DNA of 64,000 nucleotides from Lachnospiraceae bacterium AM48-27BH (GTDB lineage: Bacteria; Bacillota; Clostridia; Lachnospirales; Lachnospiraceae): contig QUFC01000012.1 of NCBI GenBank assembly GCA_003478355.1, forward strand, positions 1 through 64,000, given 5' to 3'. This document shows positions 6,998-15,244 of the stretch, one piece after another (position 1 is the stretch's first letter; the number at the start of each line of letters is the position of its first letter). A program made the translations under genes and the position numbers. Under the pieces are notes generated by a model. That model did not search any database, was not told the origin of the DNA, and saw only the letters and a list, made by a program, of their open reading frames with translations.

Positions 6998-7288
6998 ATG
7001 GTTTATTTGCGTACAAAATATGAAATCCTCAATGTCCTTTATCAGATGGGGGCAAAAAGTAAGTTAGTTGCAGCCACACAAAAGATGATTAAAGAGGGGC
7101 TACTGGAAGTCGATATTGACTATACAGACAAGACAATCTATAAGCATCTGCGTGAATTGCTGGATCTGGGTTATGTGAAATATGGCATGAATCAGTTAAA
7201 TGCAAAGACTTACTACATCACTGCGAAAGGCGTTGAATGGGTGAAAGCAATGGAAGCGGAAGAAGTAGAAGAACAAGAAGAGGAATAA
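6998..7288 (+). CDS. TubR-like winged-helix DNA-binding protein
   Basis: A 96-residue protein. I choose ATG 6998 (MVYLRTKYEILNVLYQMG) with GGAAGGA close by; a start at 6818 would translate the repeat and hairpin region. The pattern is a winged helix: a helix pair near the start, TDKTIYKHLRELLDLGYVKY as recognition region, then a wing with TYYITAKGVEWV. The Glu-rich tail (EEVEEQEEE) is unusual. It lies 4 bases before the TubZ-like gene, which is the tubRZ arrangement in plasmids where TubR binds the centromere and links it to the TubZ filament. The call relies on context as much as on sequence. Confidence 0.65.
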   Translation: MVYLRTKYEILNVLYQMGAKSKLVAATQKMIKEGLLEVDIDYTDKTIYKHLRELLDLGYVKYGMNQLNAKTYYITAKGVEWVKAMEAEEVEEQEEE

Positions 7289-7292
7289 CATT

Positions 7293-8399
7293 ATGAAAAA
7301 ACTGAATACGAGATTAAAGTCAACATTTATCGGATGTGGCCAATGCGGATGCCAGGTTATAGCTGAAACCGCTAGGAAGATCATGGAACTGGATGGTACA
7401 AAGGATAATGTGTCATTCGTGGGTATTAATACCAGCATGGAAGATCTGTCTGCTGTGAATTTGCCCCATAAGATCCATGTGAAAGATTGCAACGGCGCAG
7501 CAGGAAACCGAGAGCGTAGTTTAGATGCATTGGCGGGGAACATTGACGAGATTTTGGAAGAATTACAAACCTACATAATTAAAGGTAGCATCATTTTCAT
7601 TGCATTCTCGATGGGCGGTGGAACAGGTTCTGCAATGGCTCCAATTCTTGCAAGGATCATGAGAGAAATGGAATACACAGTCTGCTTGATTCCTGTTTTG
7701 CCAGCAGATTCCGAGTCTTTAAAGATCAGAGATAATGCGAGACAGACCTTTAATGAGATTGAAGAACTGAAGCCAGTTCTGGGAAGTATCTTTATGCTGG
7801 ATAACAACGCCACAGACAAACTTCAGATCAACAGGATATTTGCAACGCTGATTACGGCGGTACTAAGTATCAACAATAAATCTCAAGATGGCAATATGGA
7901 TTTAGCGGAAATTGAGTCTTGTTTACAATGTCCGTCATTCTCAATCATTGTTGCTACGAATGCCGCCAATGGAACAACAGGTCATATCATAGATATTTTA
8001 GAGCGAGAAAACAATATCTTTGCGAAGCGTGAAGATAAGACGGTAACCATTATGGGTATTTCGGAAGCGGTATCTGCCAAAGACAGTAAGATTGATGTGG
8101 TGGAATTTAGAAAAGCAATAGGAACGGCACCGACTGAATATCATGGATACCTGTCTGAATCTGGTGAAAACGTAGTGATTCTTAGTGGATTGATGATGCC
8201 GTATAGCCGGATTGATACGTTGGCAGAGTCGGTTGAGAAAGAAGCAGAAAGTGTGCAGAATTCTTTGAAGGCTCTAACAGAAGTAAGAAGCGGGACAAGT
8301 TCTAGCATATTTTCGGTGAAACCTAAATTGGATCATAAACCGACCAATGGTGGCCTGTCAGCATTGGAAAAACTGAAAGCCAGAAGAATCAGCAAATAA
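7293..8399 (+). CDS. TubZ/FtsZ-family GTPase (plasmid or phage tubulin)
   Basis: A 368-residue tubulin-superfamily protein. Visible motifs are the N-terminal nucleotide loop FIGCGQCGCQVIAETA (about residues 13-28), the tubulin signature SMGGGTGSAMAP (about 107-118), and a T7-like loop DGNMDLAEIE (about 200-209) in which the NxDxxE form resembles alpha-tubulin more than the NxDxxD of FtsZ. The tail after about residue 330 is basic (KLKARRISK), as in TubZ. Such proteins form GTP-driven filaments that move plasmid or phage DNA. The preceding winged-helix gene and GGTAA repeats fit a type III partition system. A phage-positioning role like PhuZ is an alternative. Confidence 0.85.
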   Translation: MKKLNTRLKSTFIGCGQCGCQVIAETARKIMELDGTKDNVSFVGINTSMEDLSAVNLPHKIHVKDCNGAAGNRERSLDALAGNIDEILEELQTYIIKGSIIFIAFSMGGGTGSAMAPILARIMREMEYTVCLIPVLPADSESLKIRDNARQTFNEIEELKPVLGSIFMLDNNATDKLQINRIFATLITAVLSINNKSQDGNMDLAEIESCLQCPSFSIIVATNAANGTTGHIIDILERENNIFAKREDKTVTIMGISEAVSAKDSKIDVVEFRKAIGTAPTEYHGYLSESGENVVILSGLMMPYSRIDTLAESVEKEAESVQNSLKALTEVRSGTSSSIFSVKPKLDHKPTNGGLSALEKLKARRISK

Positions 8400-8410
8400 G
8401 GAGAGGTACT

Positions 8411-8644
8411 ATGATTACAGATAAACAAAGAATGGTTTACGACTATATTTGTTCTTACCTGGAAGAAAACGGTTATCCACCAACTGACCGAGAAATTGCA
8501 GAAGGAACAAAAAGTTGCATTAGTGCGACCCATGGGAAACTTCTGGGCTTGGAAAAATTAGGACTTATAGCAGTCAAGCCAGGGTCATCACGGGCGATCA
8601 AGGTGATCGGCTACAAATTTGTGAAGGAGGACAAGAAGCAATGA
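8411..8644 (+). CDS. LexA-like DNA-binding domain protein (no peptidase)
   Basis: A 77-residue protein matching only the LexA DNA-binding domain: TDKQRMVYDYICSYLEENGY then PPTDREIAEGTKSCISATHG then a wing. LexA is normally about 200 residues with a C-terminal self-cleaving domain, which is absent. It could repress without RecA-triggered cleavage or interfere with host LexA (inference). It is coupled to the next gene by an ATGA-type overlap at 8641. Confidence 0.75.
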   Translation: MITDKQRMVYDYICSYLEENGYPPTDREIAEGTKSCISATHGKLLGLEKLGLIAVKPGSSRAIKVIGYKFVKEDKKQ

Positions 8645-8844
8645 GAGGAACAGTCAAAGAATTTGGTACACAGAGAGGTTGGGGATTTATCACCGGCGAT
8701 GATGGAAAGGATTACTTTGTCCATCATACAGATATTCGGATGAAAGGATTCCGTACCTTGTATAAAGGGGATTCAGTAGATTTTGAACCAACCGAGACTG
8801 ATCGTGGAGTCAAGGCGGGAAATGTGATTCCAATTATGGAATAG
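8641..8844 (+). CDS. Cold-shock domain protein
   Basis: A 67-residue single cold-shock domain. RNP1-like RGWGFITGDDG and RNP2-like YFVHHTDI are present, and the length matches CspA proteins. These bind single-stranded RNA or DNA as chaperones. It overlaps the LexA-like gene by 4 bases; GGAGGACAAGAAGC precedes the ATG. In a replicating element it may protect single-stranded intermediates or act as antiterminator (inference). Confidence 0.85.
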   Translation: MRGTVKEFGTQRGWGFITGDDGKDYFVHHTDIRMKGFRTLYKGDSVDFEPTETDRGVKAGNVIPIME

Positions 8845-8859
8845 AAAGGGACGGTAAGT

Positions 8860-9186
8860 ATGAGATCAACGTCAGCCAAGAGACTCTTAGGTACGCTAAG
8901 AGACAGGACAGTATCAGTTAAAGATATTAAAGTCACAGATAAGGATTCCAATGAGGTAAAAGTAATCAGCACAGAGCAATTTCTGATGGACTTGGAATTT
9001 TACACAGAATCTGGCATTTTTACTGAATCTACCGATATCAAAATCGGAGTGGTGGGCGATAGCCTGAAAGTAGAAATCGGCAGGAAAAGCCCTTGTAGCC
9101 TCTATGTGACAGAGATTTGGTTAGATGGACCAGAAGGCCAGGACAAACGCCAGGTGGCGAAGAAGTTAGAGGTAGAAGTTGCCTAA
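8860..9186 (+). CDS. Hypothetical protein
   Basis: A 108-residue protein; ATG 8860 follows AAAGGGACGG. Mixed alpha/beta, with a hydrophobic strand IKIGVVGDSLKVEIG near residue 66 and a Lys-rich end. No domain recognised. It belongs to the operon running from tubR to the primase gene. Confidence 0.6.
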   Translation: MRSTSAKRLLGTLRDRTVSVKDIKVTDKDSNEVKVISTEQFLMDLEFYTESGIFTESTDIKIGVVGDSLKVEIGRKSPCSLYVTEIWLDGPEGQDKRQVAKKLEVEVA

Positions 9187-9255
9187 AAAAGAGAGAACAA
9201 TATAGTAGGAAAGAGAAGTCCTGCTACCACAGTGAGAAGAGAGAGGGAAGAATAT

Positions 9256-9672
9256 ATGATTTTGACAGAATTATTATCCGAATTGATGAAACAGAAGGAG
9301 AACAAGGGCGGTTTTCTGATATATTTGAATTCTGATGATCTGGACCCAAAAACCCAGTACAACACAGATATTCAATTCTCTGATCTGTGCTTTTCCAATT
9401 TCACAATGCTTCGTAGTGGAACGTTACTTGCGTTTGAAAACAGTAACAGACAGCCGATCAGCCACGCAGACGATGGAACACCGCTATACTCCATTGATAC
9501 TGATGGCGGTATGTATATTGATCTTACAAAGGTGGAAGACATTGAGAAAGTGAAGGATGGTCAGGACTGGTTCCAGTTATCGACACATCTGGTAGTTAAT
9601 CTCTATATGTTTCCGGCAAATAACAACATAGATGGCCACAGGAATGTTGTAACTATCGGATTTATGGAATAA
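9256..9672 (+). CDS. Hypothetical protein
   Basis: A 138-residue protein. I use ATG 9256 because GAGAGGGAAG precedes it; an in-frame GTG at 9232 has no site. Beta-rich composition with many Asp and Asn (FLIYLNSDDLDPKTQYNTDI). Function unknown. The GAGAGGGAAGA leader recurs before this gene and the next two, hinting at an expanded set of similarly translated genes. Confidence 0.6.
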   Translation: MILTELLSELMKQKENKGGFLIYLNSDDLDPKTQYNTDIQFSDLCFSNFTMLRSGTLLAFENSNRQPISHADDGTPLYSIDTDGGMYIDLTKVEDIEKVKDGQDWFQLSTHLVVNLYMFPANNNIDGHRNVVTIGFME

Positions 9673-9691
9673 GGAAGAGAGAGGGAAGAAC

Positions 9692-10204
9692 ATGAAAGAC
9701 AATAGAAAAATGATGGGAATGAACGATAAGACTGAGCCATTGATCAGAACCTATGATCATTATATAGAAGTCTCTGAGTTGGAGCCGGTACATGATGATT
9801 TTATCTCAAGAGCAGAGTTCATTAATCAGACGGGTATCTTCGTTTCACCGGAGTTCTTTGAGGTTATCCATGATGTGTTTGTTGATAGTGGATTATCTGT
9901 AGACGAGTTTGTGTCAACCTATGAGGACGAATATTCGGTTGATGTTTGCGAAATCCCGCTGAATGGTGTGTTCAAATATGAATCCATAGATCTTTGCTCT
10001 TATGCCGCAAATGATATAAGGCCGGAAGATGAAGAGCCTAATCTGTGGGAAGTGATGGATTCCGTTGTAAAAAAGGCGTATAGCGAAGAACAAGATCTGA
10101 GTAATATGCTTAATGCGGAGAGAGCAGCCAACAGAGAATCGAAGAGAATTATCGCAGATTTGCGTGAACGGTTGGCAAAATATGAGACTGATGCTGAAGC
10201 GTAG
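9692..10204 (+). CDS. Acidic hypothetical protein with C-terminal coiled coil
   Basis: A 170-residue, strongly acidic protein with ATG 9692 behind GAGAGAGGGAAGAAC. Residues 20-115 are globular (repeated VSPEFFEVIHDVFVDSGLSV-type helices); residues about 128-165 form a heptad helix. No family recognised. Confidence 0.6.
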   Translation: MKDNRKMMGMNDKTEPLIRTYDHYIEVSELEPVHDDFISRAEFINQTGIFVSPEFFEVIHDVFVDSGLSVDEFVSTYEDEYSVDVCEIPLNGVFKYESIDLCSYAANDIRPEDEEPNLWEVMDSVVKKAYSEEQDLSNMLNAERAANRESKRIIADLRERLAKYETDAEA

Positions 10205-10241
10205 AAAATACTATAACGGACGATGAAGAGAGGGAAGAACC

Positions 10242-10601
10242 ATGGAAGAAGCAAGAAAAACTTTAAGAGATAGTATCGTAAATGATATGACAGTGGAGAA
10301 GCTGATCCAGATGACGGAAATGGGACTGATCGGCAAGATCAAAACTACCACGGCTTCCACCTACAATGAGCAGGTGTTTGGGCAGATGGCTTATCTGAAA
10401 GCGGAGAGTTCGGAAGAATCCGATGCAATTCGATATGAGTGTGTGTCTGCTGATGGTTATGTAGCAGCCAGTACGATCATCGACATTGACGAGATCGTGG
10501 GCATTCACGGCGCAGTCAATGAGGGTTATCCAGAGGATTTCCTTGATATTCTTCTTTTGATGGCTGATGAGTCTGTGGTGACGATTTCCGTAAAATACTA
10601 A
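10242..10601 (+). CDS. Hypothetical protein
   Basis: A 119-residue protein beginning MEEARKTLRDSIVNDMTVEK behind GAGAGGGAAGAACC. The second half is beta-rich and hydrophobic (GYVAASTIIDIDEIVGIHG). No catalytic motif seen. Part of the tubR-to-primase run. Confidence 0.6.
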   Translation: MEEARKTLRDSIVNDMTVEKLIQMTEMGLIGKIKTTTASTYNEQVFGQMAYLKAESSEESDAIRYECVSADGYVAASTIIDIDEIVGIHGAVNEGYPEDFLDILLLMADESVVTISVKY

Positions 10602-10717
10602 GCCAATCTTAGAGATATAGTGATGCAAATAGATGGCCAGCCAGTTAGGCAGGTAAAAAAGAATTATATGGATATTCCATATCTTTGCCAGTATAGAAAA
10701 ATGGAGGGTAAAATACT

Positions 10718-11032
10718 ATGACCAAAGAACGAATGAAAGAAATTATGAGAGAAATAACACAGAAATGCCATGATTTTAATGAAATTGTGGATGTCATGGA
10801 AGAGCAGTATGAAAAAGCAAAGAGACAAGAAGATAAACCTTTACTGAAAACTATGCTTGGAAGTGATGGTGAAAATGATACATATAGTTTTGAAGAAGCT
10901 ATTGAGATCGCAATAAACAGATGGGATCAGATTGGAACAGTAGAACAGGCAGCAGTGGCGCTTTACTTGGCAGGAATCCCACAAAATTCCATGTATGTAT
11001 CTGCGTTACTGTCTAGTGGAATTAGTAAATAA
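10718..11032 (+). CDS. Helical hypothetical protein
   Basis: A 104-residue helical protein with ATG 10718 behind ATGGAGGGTAAAATACT. The end (VEQAAVALYLAGIPQNSMYV) resembles helical adaptor folds but is not diagnostic. It ends about 225 bases before the primase start. Confidence 0.6.
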   Translation: MTKERMKEIMREITQKCHDFNEIVDVMEEQYEKAKRQEDKPLLKTMLGSDGENDTYSFEEAIEIAINRWDQIGTVEQAAVALYLAGIPQNSMYVSALLSSGISK

Positions 11033-11222
11033 ATCGGAGAATGATAAGTACAGAGATATATCAGCGGTGCAAGTAGCTGGTCTTCCATTGTTGAGAATGG
11101 CCCCGCACCTAAACGAAAATCCATATGAAGACTCCTTTGTATATCCAGTGATGATGCTGGTTCCGAGAAACGGCAGGCACATTGTTCCTTTGCGGGCAGT
11201 GTGCCTAAATACTAATGGGTGA
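10995..11222 (+). CDS. Possible small protein overlapping the previous gene
   Basis: An open frame of 75 codons. Its second half reads protein-like (QVAGLPLLRMAPHL, then VYPVMMLVPRNGRHIVPL). No ribosome site precedes the ATG at 10995; a GGAG near 11036 has no start at good distance. It may be real with another start, or a remnant. Without it the stretch 11033-11258 is non-coding. Confidence 0.3.
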   Translation: MYLRYCLVELVNKSENDKYRDISAVQVAGLPLLRMAPHLNENPYEDSFVYPVMMLVPRNGRHIVPLRAVCLNTNG

Positions 11223-11258
11223 GAACGACGGGAAAATTAAGAATGGAGGAGATTTACT

Positions 11259-13106
11259 ATTAGCGAGTATTTAAAAAGATACTATGAAATGTTATATCCT
11301 GAGCAATTAAAAGAAAATGAATTTGTTTGCTTATTTCTGGTAAAGACTGATAAGGAAGGAAATCCAGAATACGATGCTGATGGAAATGAAGTAAAGTTCC
11401 ATAAATATGCGAAAAGTTATCAGCAGTACCAGGAAATCGTAGAAAAATATAAGCATAATTTCCATGTGTACAATGCGCTGGCAACCGTTAAAATGGATAA
11501 AAATGAAGAACTGCATAGGCGTGAAGCCAACATGAGACAACGGCAGGTTTTATTCATAGATTTTGATAAAAAGGACTATGAAAACTTAACTACGGCACAG
11601 GAATTTACCAGTTTAATTAAGGATAAATTACCGGATGTATTCTTACATGCTTGTTATGATTCTGGGCATGGATACCACTATTATATTTCGGTGGAACATA
11701 CGTGTAAAATCAGAGATTTATGCGAATTAAATAAGTTGATATGTGAAGTGGTTGGAGCGGATACAAACGCCTGTAAGGTTACTCAAGTTGCCAGAGTTCC
11801 AGGAACATACAACCGGAAGAGACTGGGTGAGAATGGAAAATTCCCGCAGGTAAAAGAAGTAGACCATTACCAGAAACATGATACTACGAAGAAAAATTAT
11901 CATCCCGTAAATATGGAATTTATTCGTAGAAGAATAGAAAATGCCCTGAAAGTGCAGCAGAATATTCTTGAAAGTAAGCCATTGGAACCATGGAATTATG
12001 CCAGTGATGGATTAGACACGAAGCAGTATCCATGCCTTTGCACAGAAAAAGTATTGCGAGAAGGTGCAGACGCTGGGCAACGTAATACATGGTTGGGGCG
12101 CATTGTTTCCATGCTGAGATTCCAGGGCTACACAGAAGCAAAAGTGCGGGAGATATGCCTTGAGTGGAATGCGAAGTGCAGGCCGCCGAAGAATCCGAAT
12201 GAAGTAAAAAAAGACATTGAATCTTACTTGGATCATGAAAACATTTATCGGTTGAATGGATGTTGGGAACAGATTCCAGATCAAAGAGTGAGAGAGATGG
12301 TCCAGGCGCAGTGCGATAAGTTCCATTGCCAGCAGGCGGTTCAAAAGAAAAATCTTTCCATTGTGGAAGATATTGGTTCTAAAATGTCACAAAAGTTATT
12401 GACGAAGAGCCGATTAAGAAATGATAAGGATATGAGTATGTCAGGATATGAATATTTGATTATGACGATTCTGTATAAATACATCAAGGATGGATCAAGG
12501 GTGCCATTTACAATCAAAGAGTTGAAGCTGAGAATGCAGTTTAAGAAAAGTGGAAAGTGGCAGCTTTGCATGGATATAAAGACGTTCAAAGATACTTTGG
12601 ATAGCTTGGTTAGACATCATTGCATCGAATTGTTGGAGCCAGCAAAAGGCCAGAAAAATGTGTTTGATAATACGAGAATTAAAATGAAGCGTGGTCTGAA
12701 AAATTTCAATGATAAATATATTGAATTCTATTACAGTACGGCGAGAGCATTTATTTCTAAGCAGATCACGCAGAATGAATTTAAGGTGTTTCTTTGCATT
12801 GTAAATAATATCAGAGACAGCAAGTCATGTACGATTGAGGATATAGACCGCATTCTGGGAATTGGAAAAAGAAATGTTATAGCTGCGATAATGAATCTTC
12901 AGTCGGCGCAGTGTATAGATATAATCCAAAATAGAAGTGATAAGGGTAATTGGTATAATGTTTATTCTCAAAAGCATACGGATAAATATGATGATAAAAC
13001 ATACAATGACAAGAAAATAGAAGTGGATACACCGAATAAAAAGAAAGTAGATGAAGTGGATGACCAGAAAGTAGAAGAAGGTATAACTATTAAGCTAATG
13101 GCTTAA
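11259..13106 (+). CDS. AEP-type primase/replication protein with apparent AUU start
   Basis: A 615-residue protein taken to start at ATT 11259 (product begins MSEYLKRYYEMLYPEQ), because GGAGGA lies 8 bases upstream and no ATG/GTG/TTG has a ribosome site; ATG 11289 has none. Archaeo-eukaryotic primase motifs are visible: VLFIDFDKKD (about residues 97-106, catalytic DxD), SGHGYHYYI (about 135-143, the sxH motif) and RVPGTYNRK (about 179-187). A PriCT-type helical domain follows (about 272-323: RNTWLGRIVSMLRFQGY, then RPPKNPNEV). The C-terminal 250 residues contain winged-helix-like segments and a Lys/Asp-rich tail. Such proteins start plasmid or phage replication. No helicase domain is fused. 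ATTAGCGAGT here equals the start of host infC. Confidence 0.8.
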   Translation: MSEYLKRYYEMLYPEQLKENEFVCLFLVKTDKEGNPEYDADGNEVKFHKYAKSYQQYQEIVEKYKHNFHVYNALATVKMDKNEELHRREANMRQRQVLFIDFDKKDYENLTTAQEFTSLIKDKLPDVFLHACYDSGHGYHYYISVEHTCKIRDLCELNKLICEVVGADTNACKVTQVARVPGTYNRKRLGENGKFPQVKEVDHYQKHDTTKKNYHPVNMEFIRRRIENALKVQQNILESKPLEPWNYASDGLDTKQYPCLCTEKVLREGADAGQRNTWLGRIVSMLRFQGYTEAKVREICLEWNAKCRPPKNPNEVKKDIESYLDHENIYRLNGCWEQIPDQRVREMVQAQCDKFHCQQAVQKKNLSIVEDIGSKMSQKLLTKSRLRNDKDMSMSGYEYLIMTILYKYIKDGSRVPFTIKELKLRMQFKKSGKWQLCMDIKTFKDTLDSLVRHHCIELLEPAKGQKNVFDNTRIKMKRGLKNFNDKYIEFYYSTARAFISKQITQNEFKVFLCIVNNIRDSKSCTIEDIDRILGIGKRNVIAAIMNLQSAQCIDIIQNRSDKGNWYNVYSQKHTDKYDDKTYNDKKIEVDTPNKKKVDEVDDQKVEEGITIKLMA

Positions 13107-13642
13107 ATGTATACCTAGTGGTATATAATACATTCTATACATAGGTGTGAAATTTCCCTAAGTACCCTCCTTAAAACCTCGGCTACACTGGCATTTGACG
13201 AAAAATTATCGTGCAAATCATGGGTGTGATTTTTCCCTGCCCAATATGGGGCAAACCACAGTGTGGCTGATGTTTTACGATTTTTTATTGTGTAGAAAAA
13301 ATATTTGAGATTCCATGCAGGATATTTTCTTAAATAATATTGTACCATGGAATGATATTGAGGGCAAGAAAAATATATTTGTTTTAGCGGCGGAGATGCA
13401 GATATAAAAATGGGCATCCTTTAAGGTTAATCATGTTAAACTGCGGGAAAACAAGGGCTTAAAAAGAAGTTTAGCACTTTTGGGACAAAATTCATTCTTA
13501 GGTGCTAACGGAACGAATAATAGCTCCACTCCAATTGGAGTAAACGGATCTATCTGGTTGCAAGAAAATCTTAATAATACTGTGTGATTGAGATTGATAT
13601 ATATTGGGGAACTTATAACAACTTGAGAAAGGAAGATAAAAA
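13107..13642. other. Non-coding region after the primase gene; candidate replication origin
   Basis: About 535 bases with no credible gene. It contains the first copy of a diverged direct repeat (13145-13219), the hairpin TGCCC/GGGCA near 13238-13254, the inverted pair TTAGCAC/GTGCTAA near 13471-13507, and the perfect 14-bp palindrome ACTCCAATTGGAGT near 13528. Position beside the replicase and richness in palindromes make it a candidate origin; nothing proves it. Confidence 0.35.
13145..13219 (+). repeat. Diverged direct repeat, copy A
   Basis: About 75 bp that aligns with 14697-14772. Both start GT..GA.TTTCCCTA, share a CCTYC..AAAAC core, and end in AAAAATTATCGTGCAAAT, identical in both (here about 13201-13218). 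The two copies bracket the genes at 13643-14641. Confidence 0.55.
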
Positions 13643-13909
13643 ATGAAACATAAAAAACCAGTACCGGTAGAAATAAATAAAATCGTTATCGGAGAAAAAT
13701 ATTATACATGTAGTTGGACGGGAGCCATTAGTGTAATTGTTCTGAAAATATTTAATGATACGAATTCTGTATTAGTAGAAATTAATTCAAAGAAAAAAGG
13801 ATATAAACCATTTGTGCGTCCTGTAAATTATATTTTTGATAATCAAGAAATGGCGAAATCCGCTGGTAAAGCATGGGAGCATGATGAACGTAAACGAAAA
13901 AAGAAATAG
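13643..13909 (+). CDS. Small basic hypothetical protein
   Basis: An 88-residue basic protein, ATG 13643 behind GAGAAAGGAAG. A beta-rich core (YYTCSWTGAISVIVLKIF) resembles small SH3-like folds, and the C-terminus is a run of Lys/Arg (DERKRKKK), consistent with nucleic-acid binding. Function unknown. Confidence 0.55.
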   Translation: MKHKKPVPVEINKIVIGEKYYTCSWTGAISVIVLKIFNDTNSVLVEINSKKKGYKPFVRPVNYIFDNQEMAKSAGKAWEHDERKRKKK

Positions 13910-14074
13910 ACATATGCGGATATGAATGAAAGTTAAAGATTTATATCCAGTGGAATTATTGCTATAGCGGTAGTTGAGTCTTGCGATAACGGTTGGTACA
14001 TTGAAAATAATAGATAGATTTATTGATGGTTTTATGTTATACTAATCTTAGTATTTGTGATGGGAGATGGTATA

Positions 14075-14641
14075 ATGGAAAATTTAAAATATATAGCTGG
14101 TATTGTTGCAGTGGTTCTTGGGGTAATAGGTTTTAAATATATTGTTGAAAGTAAAAATGCTTACGAGGTTTTCTGTGATGACATAGAAAAGAAATTCAAA
14201 AAAGGAATTAAAGACAAAAATATAGTAACATTTACAAAAGAAGAATTAAATGCAAAAAGCCAAGAAGAACTTACTCAAATAAAAATAGAAGCAGCAACTT
14301 TTGAGTATACGACATATATATCGAATAATATGGGATTATTGGCATTACTAATATCTGTTATTACATTAATAAACACAATGATTTTAGGTAAAAACTTTAT
14401 AGATTCCTTTAATATATTTTGCCTAGTAGCGTTGTTTATATGTGTGATAATGGTGTTGACAAATTTACTAAGATTTAAAAATGCACAGAAGTGGCGCAAA
14501 TATATTCTTGCAGTTATTGATGAACTGATTGAAAAAAATCAAATCCAGGATCAGATGTATACATATGAAATCGAAATCGAAGATAGTTTAACTCATGAAA
14601 AAACAGTATATACAGAAAAAATTAAAAAGACAAAATATTAG
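14075..14641 (+). CDS. Membrane protein of unknown function
   Basis: A 188-residue protein. I choose ATG 14075, which follows GGGAGATGG at the right distance. An N-terminal transmembrane helix (YIAGIVAVVLGVIGF) and a hairpin of two helices around residues 83-131 (MGLLALLISVITLINTMIL and FNIFCLVALFICVIMVL) flank hydrophilic helical segments. It has no signal-peptide cleavage motif. It could be an exclusion or immunity protein (guess). It ends at a terminator. Confidence 0.65.
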   Translation: MENLKYIAGIVAVVLGVIGFKYIVESKNAYEVFCDDIEKKFKKGIKDKNIVTFTKEELNAKSQEELTQIKIEAATFEYTTYISNNMGLLALLISVITLINTMILGKNFIDSFNIFCLVALFICVIMVLTNLLRFKNAQKWRKYILAVIDELIEKNQIQDQMYTYEIEIEDSLTHEKTVYTEKIKKTKY

Positions 14642-14654
14642 AACAATTTGTTTT

Positions 14655-14691
14655 AGTCAGCCATCAATAAAACGGTGGCTGATTTTTTATA
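14655..14691 (+). terminator. Intrinsic terminator after the membrane protein gene
   Basis: A TCAGCCATC...GGTGGCTGA stem, loop AATAAAAC, followed by TTTTTTA. Confidence 0.75.
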
Positions 14692-14696
14692 CTTAT

Positions 14697-14772
14697 ATGT
14701 ATGATTTTCCCTATGCAATACCTTCAAAACATCAGTATAGTTTATATTTGGCAAAAATTATCGTGCAAATTT
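14697..14772 (+). repeat. Diverged direct repeat, copy B
   Basis: Second copy of the about 75-bp repeat at 13145-13219. It carries the shared ending AAAAATTATCGTGCAAAT at about 14753-14770. Confidence 0.55.
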
Positions 14773-14795
14773 CTAAAGTAGTTTTTTGCGACTTT

Positions 14796-15149
14796 TGAAT
14801 TCGGCAGCGTGGCATTGGAAATACGAATCCTGTGAAACTCGGCCGATGCATCAAGGAACTTGAGAGAATCTATGGGGTTAGAGAAGGTAGTGCTAATAAT
14901 AAAGGAATTAATGTGAGCGAAAAGTTTTCGTTCACGCAAAAAGATTTGTCAGACGAACTTGGAATTGATGTGAGAACCATGCAGAATTACAAGAAGCTCA
15001 CCGAACTTATTCCAGAATTAGAGGATTTAGTTGATACCGGTATCCTTGCGCCAACGACAGAATTGGTGTCTCCGAAAGTTTCGGATTCACCAAATGTGAC
15101 TCAATCAGATATTATAGAAATTTTCCTTATGGCGTTCAATTTATGTTAA
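14796..15149 (+). pseudogene. ParB-like partition/regulatory protein remnant
   Basis: Read from about 14796 the frame gives RQRGIGNTNPVKLGRCIKEL and ERIYGVREGS, then FTQKDLSDELGIDVRTMQNY and ELIPELEDLVDTGI. This is the helix-turn-helix part of ParB-like proteins of phages and plasmids. A stop lies immediately upstream of this reading, so the N-terminal nuclease/ParB domain is missing. After TGILAPTT the sequence departs from the family. An ATG at 14832 exists but without a ribosome site. It looks like a broken fragment left between copy B of the repeat and the RNA polymerase gene. Confidence 0.6.
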
Positions 15150-15177
15150 AACTCTGATATTTATTCAATAAAATCTT

Positions 15178-15244
15178 CCCATTTTCGGCTTCTAATGGAT
15201 TCCATGATAATTTCCTTGCCTAAAATTAAAACGCCGAAATTGGG
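15178..15244. repeat. Near-perfect inverted repeat upstream of the RNA polymerase gene
   Basis: CCCATTTTCGGC (15178-15189) and GCCGAAATTGGG (15233-15244) are complementary except for one base, enclosing 43 bases. No gene occupies 15150-15372; this is the only clear structure there. It could be an operator or a transcript hairpin in the polymerase leader. Confidence 0.4.

Noticed and set aside
13115..13417. 100-codon reading frame on the minus strand
   Set aside because: No ribosome site, composition unlike protein, and it covers the repeat and palindromes of the intergenic region.
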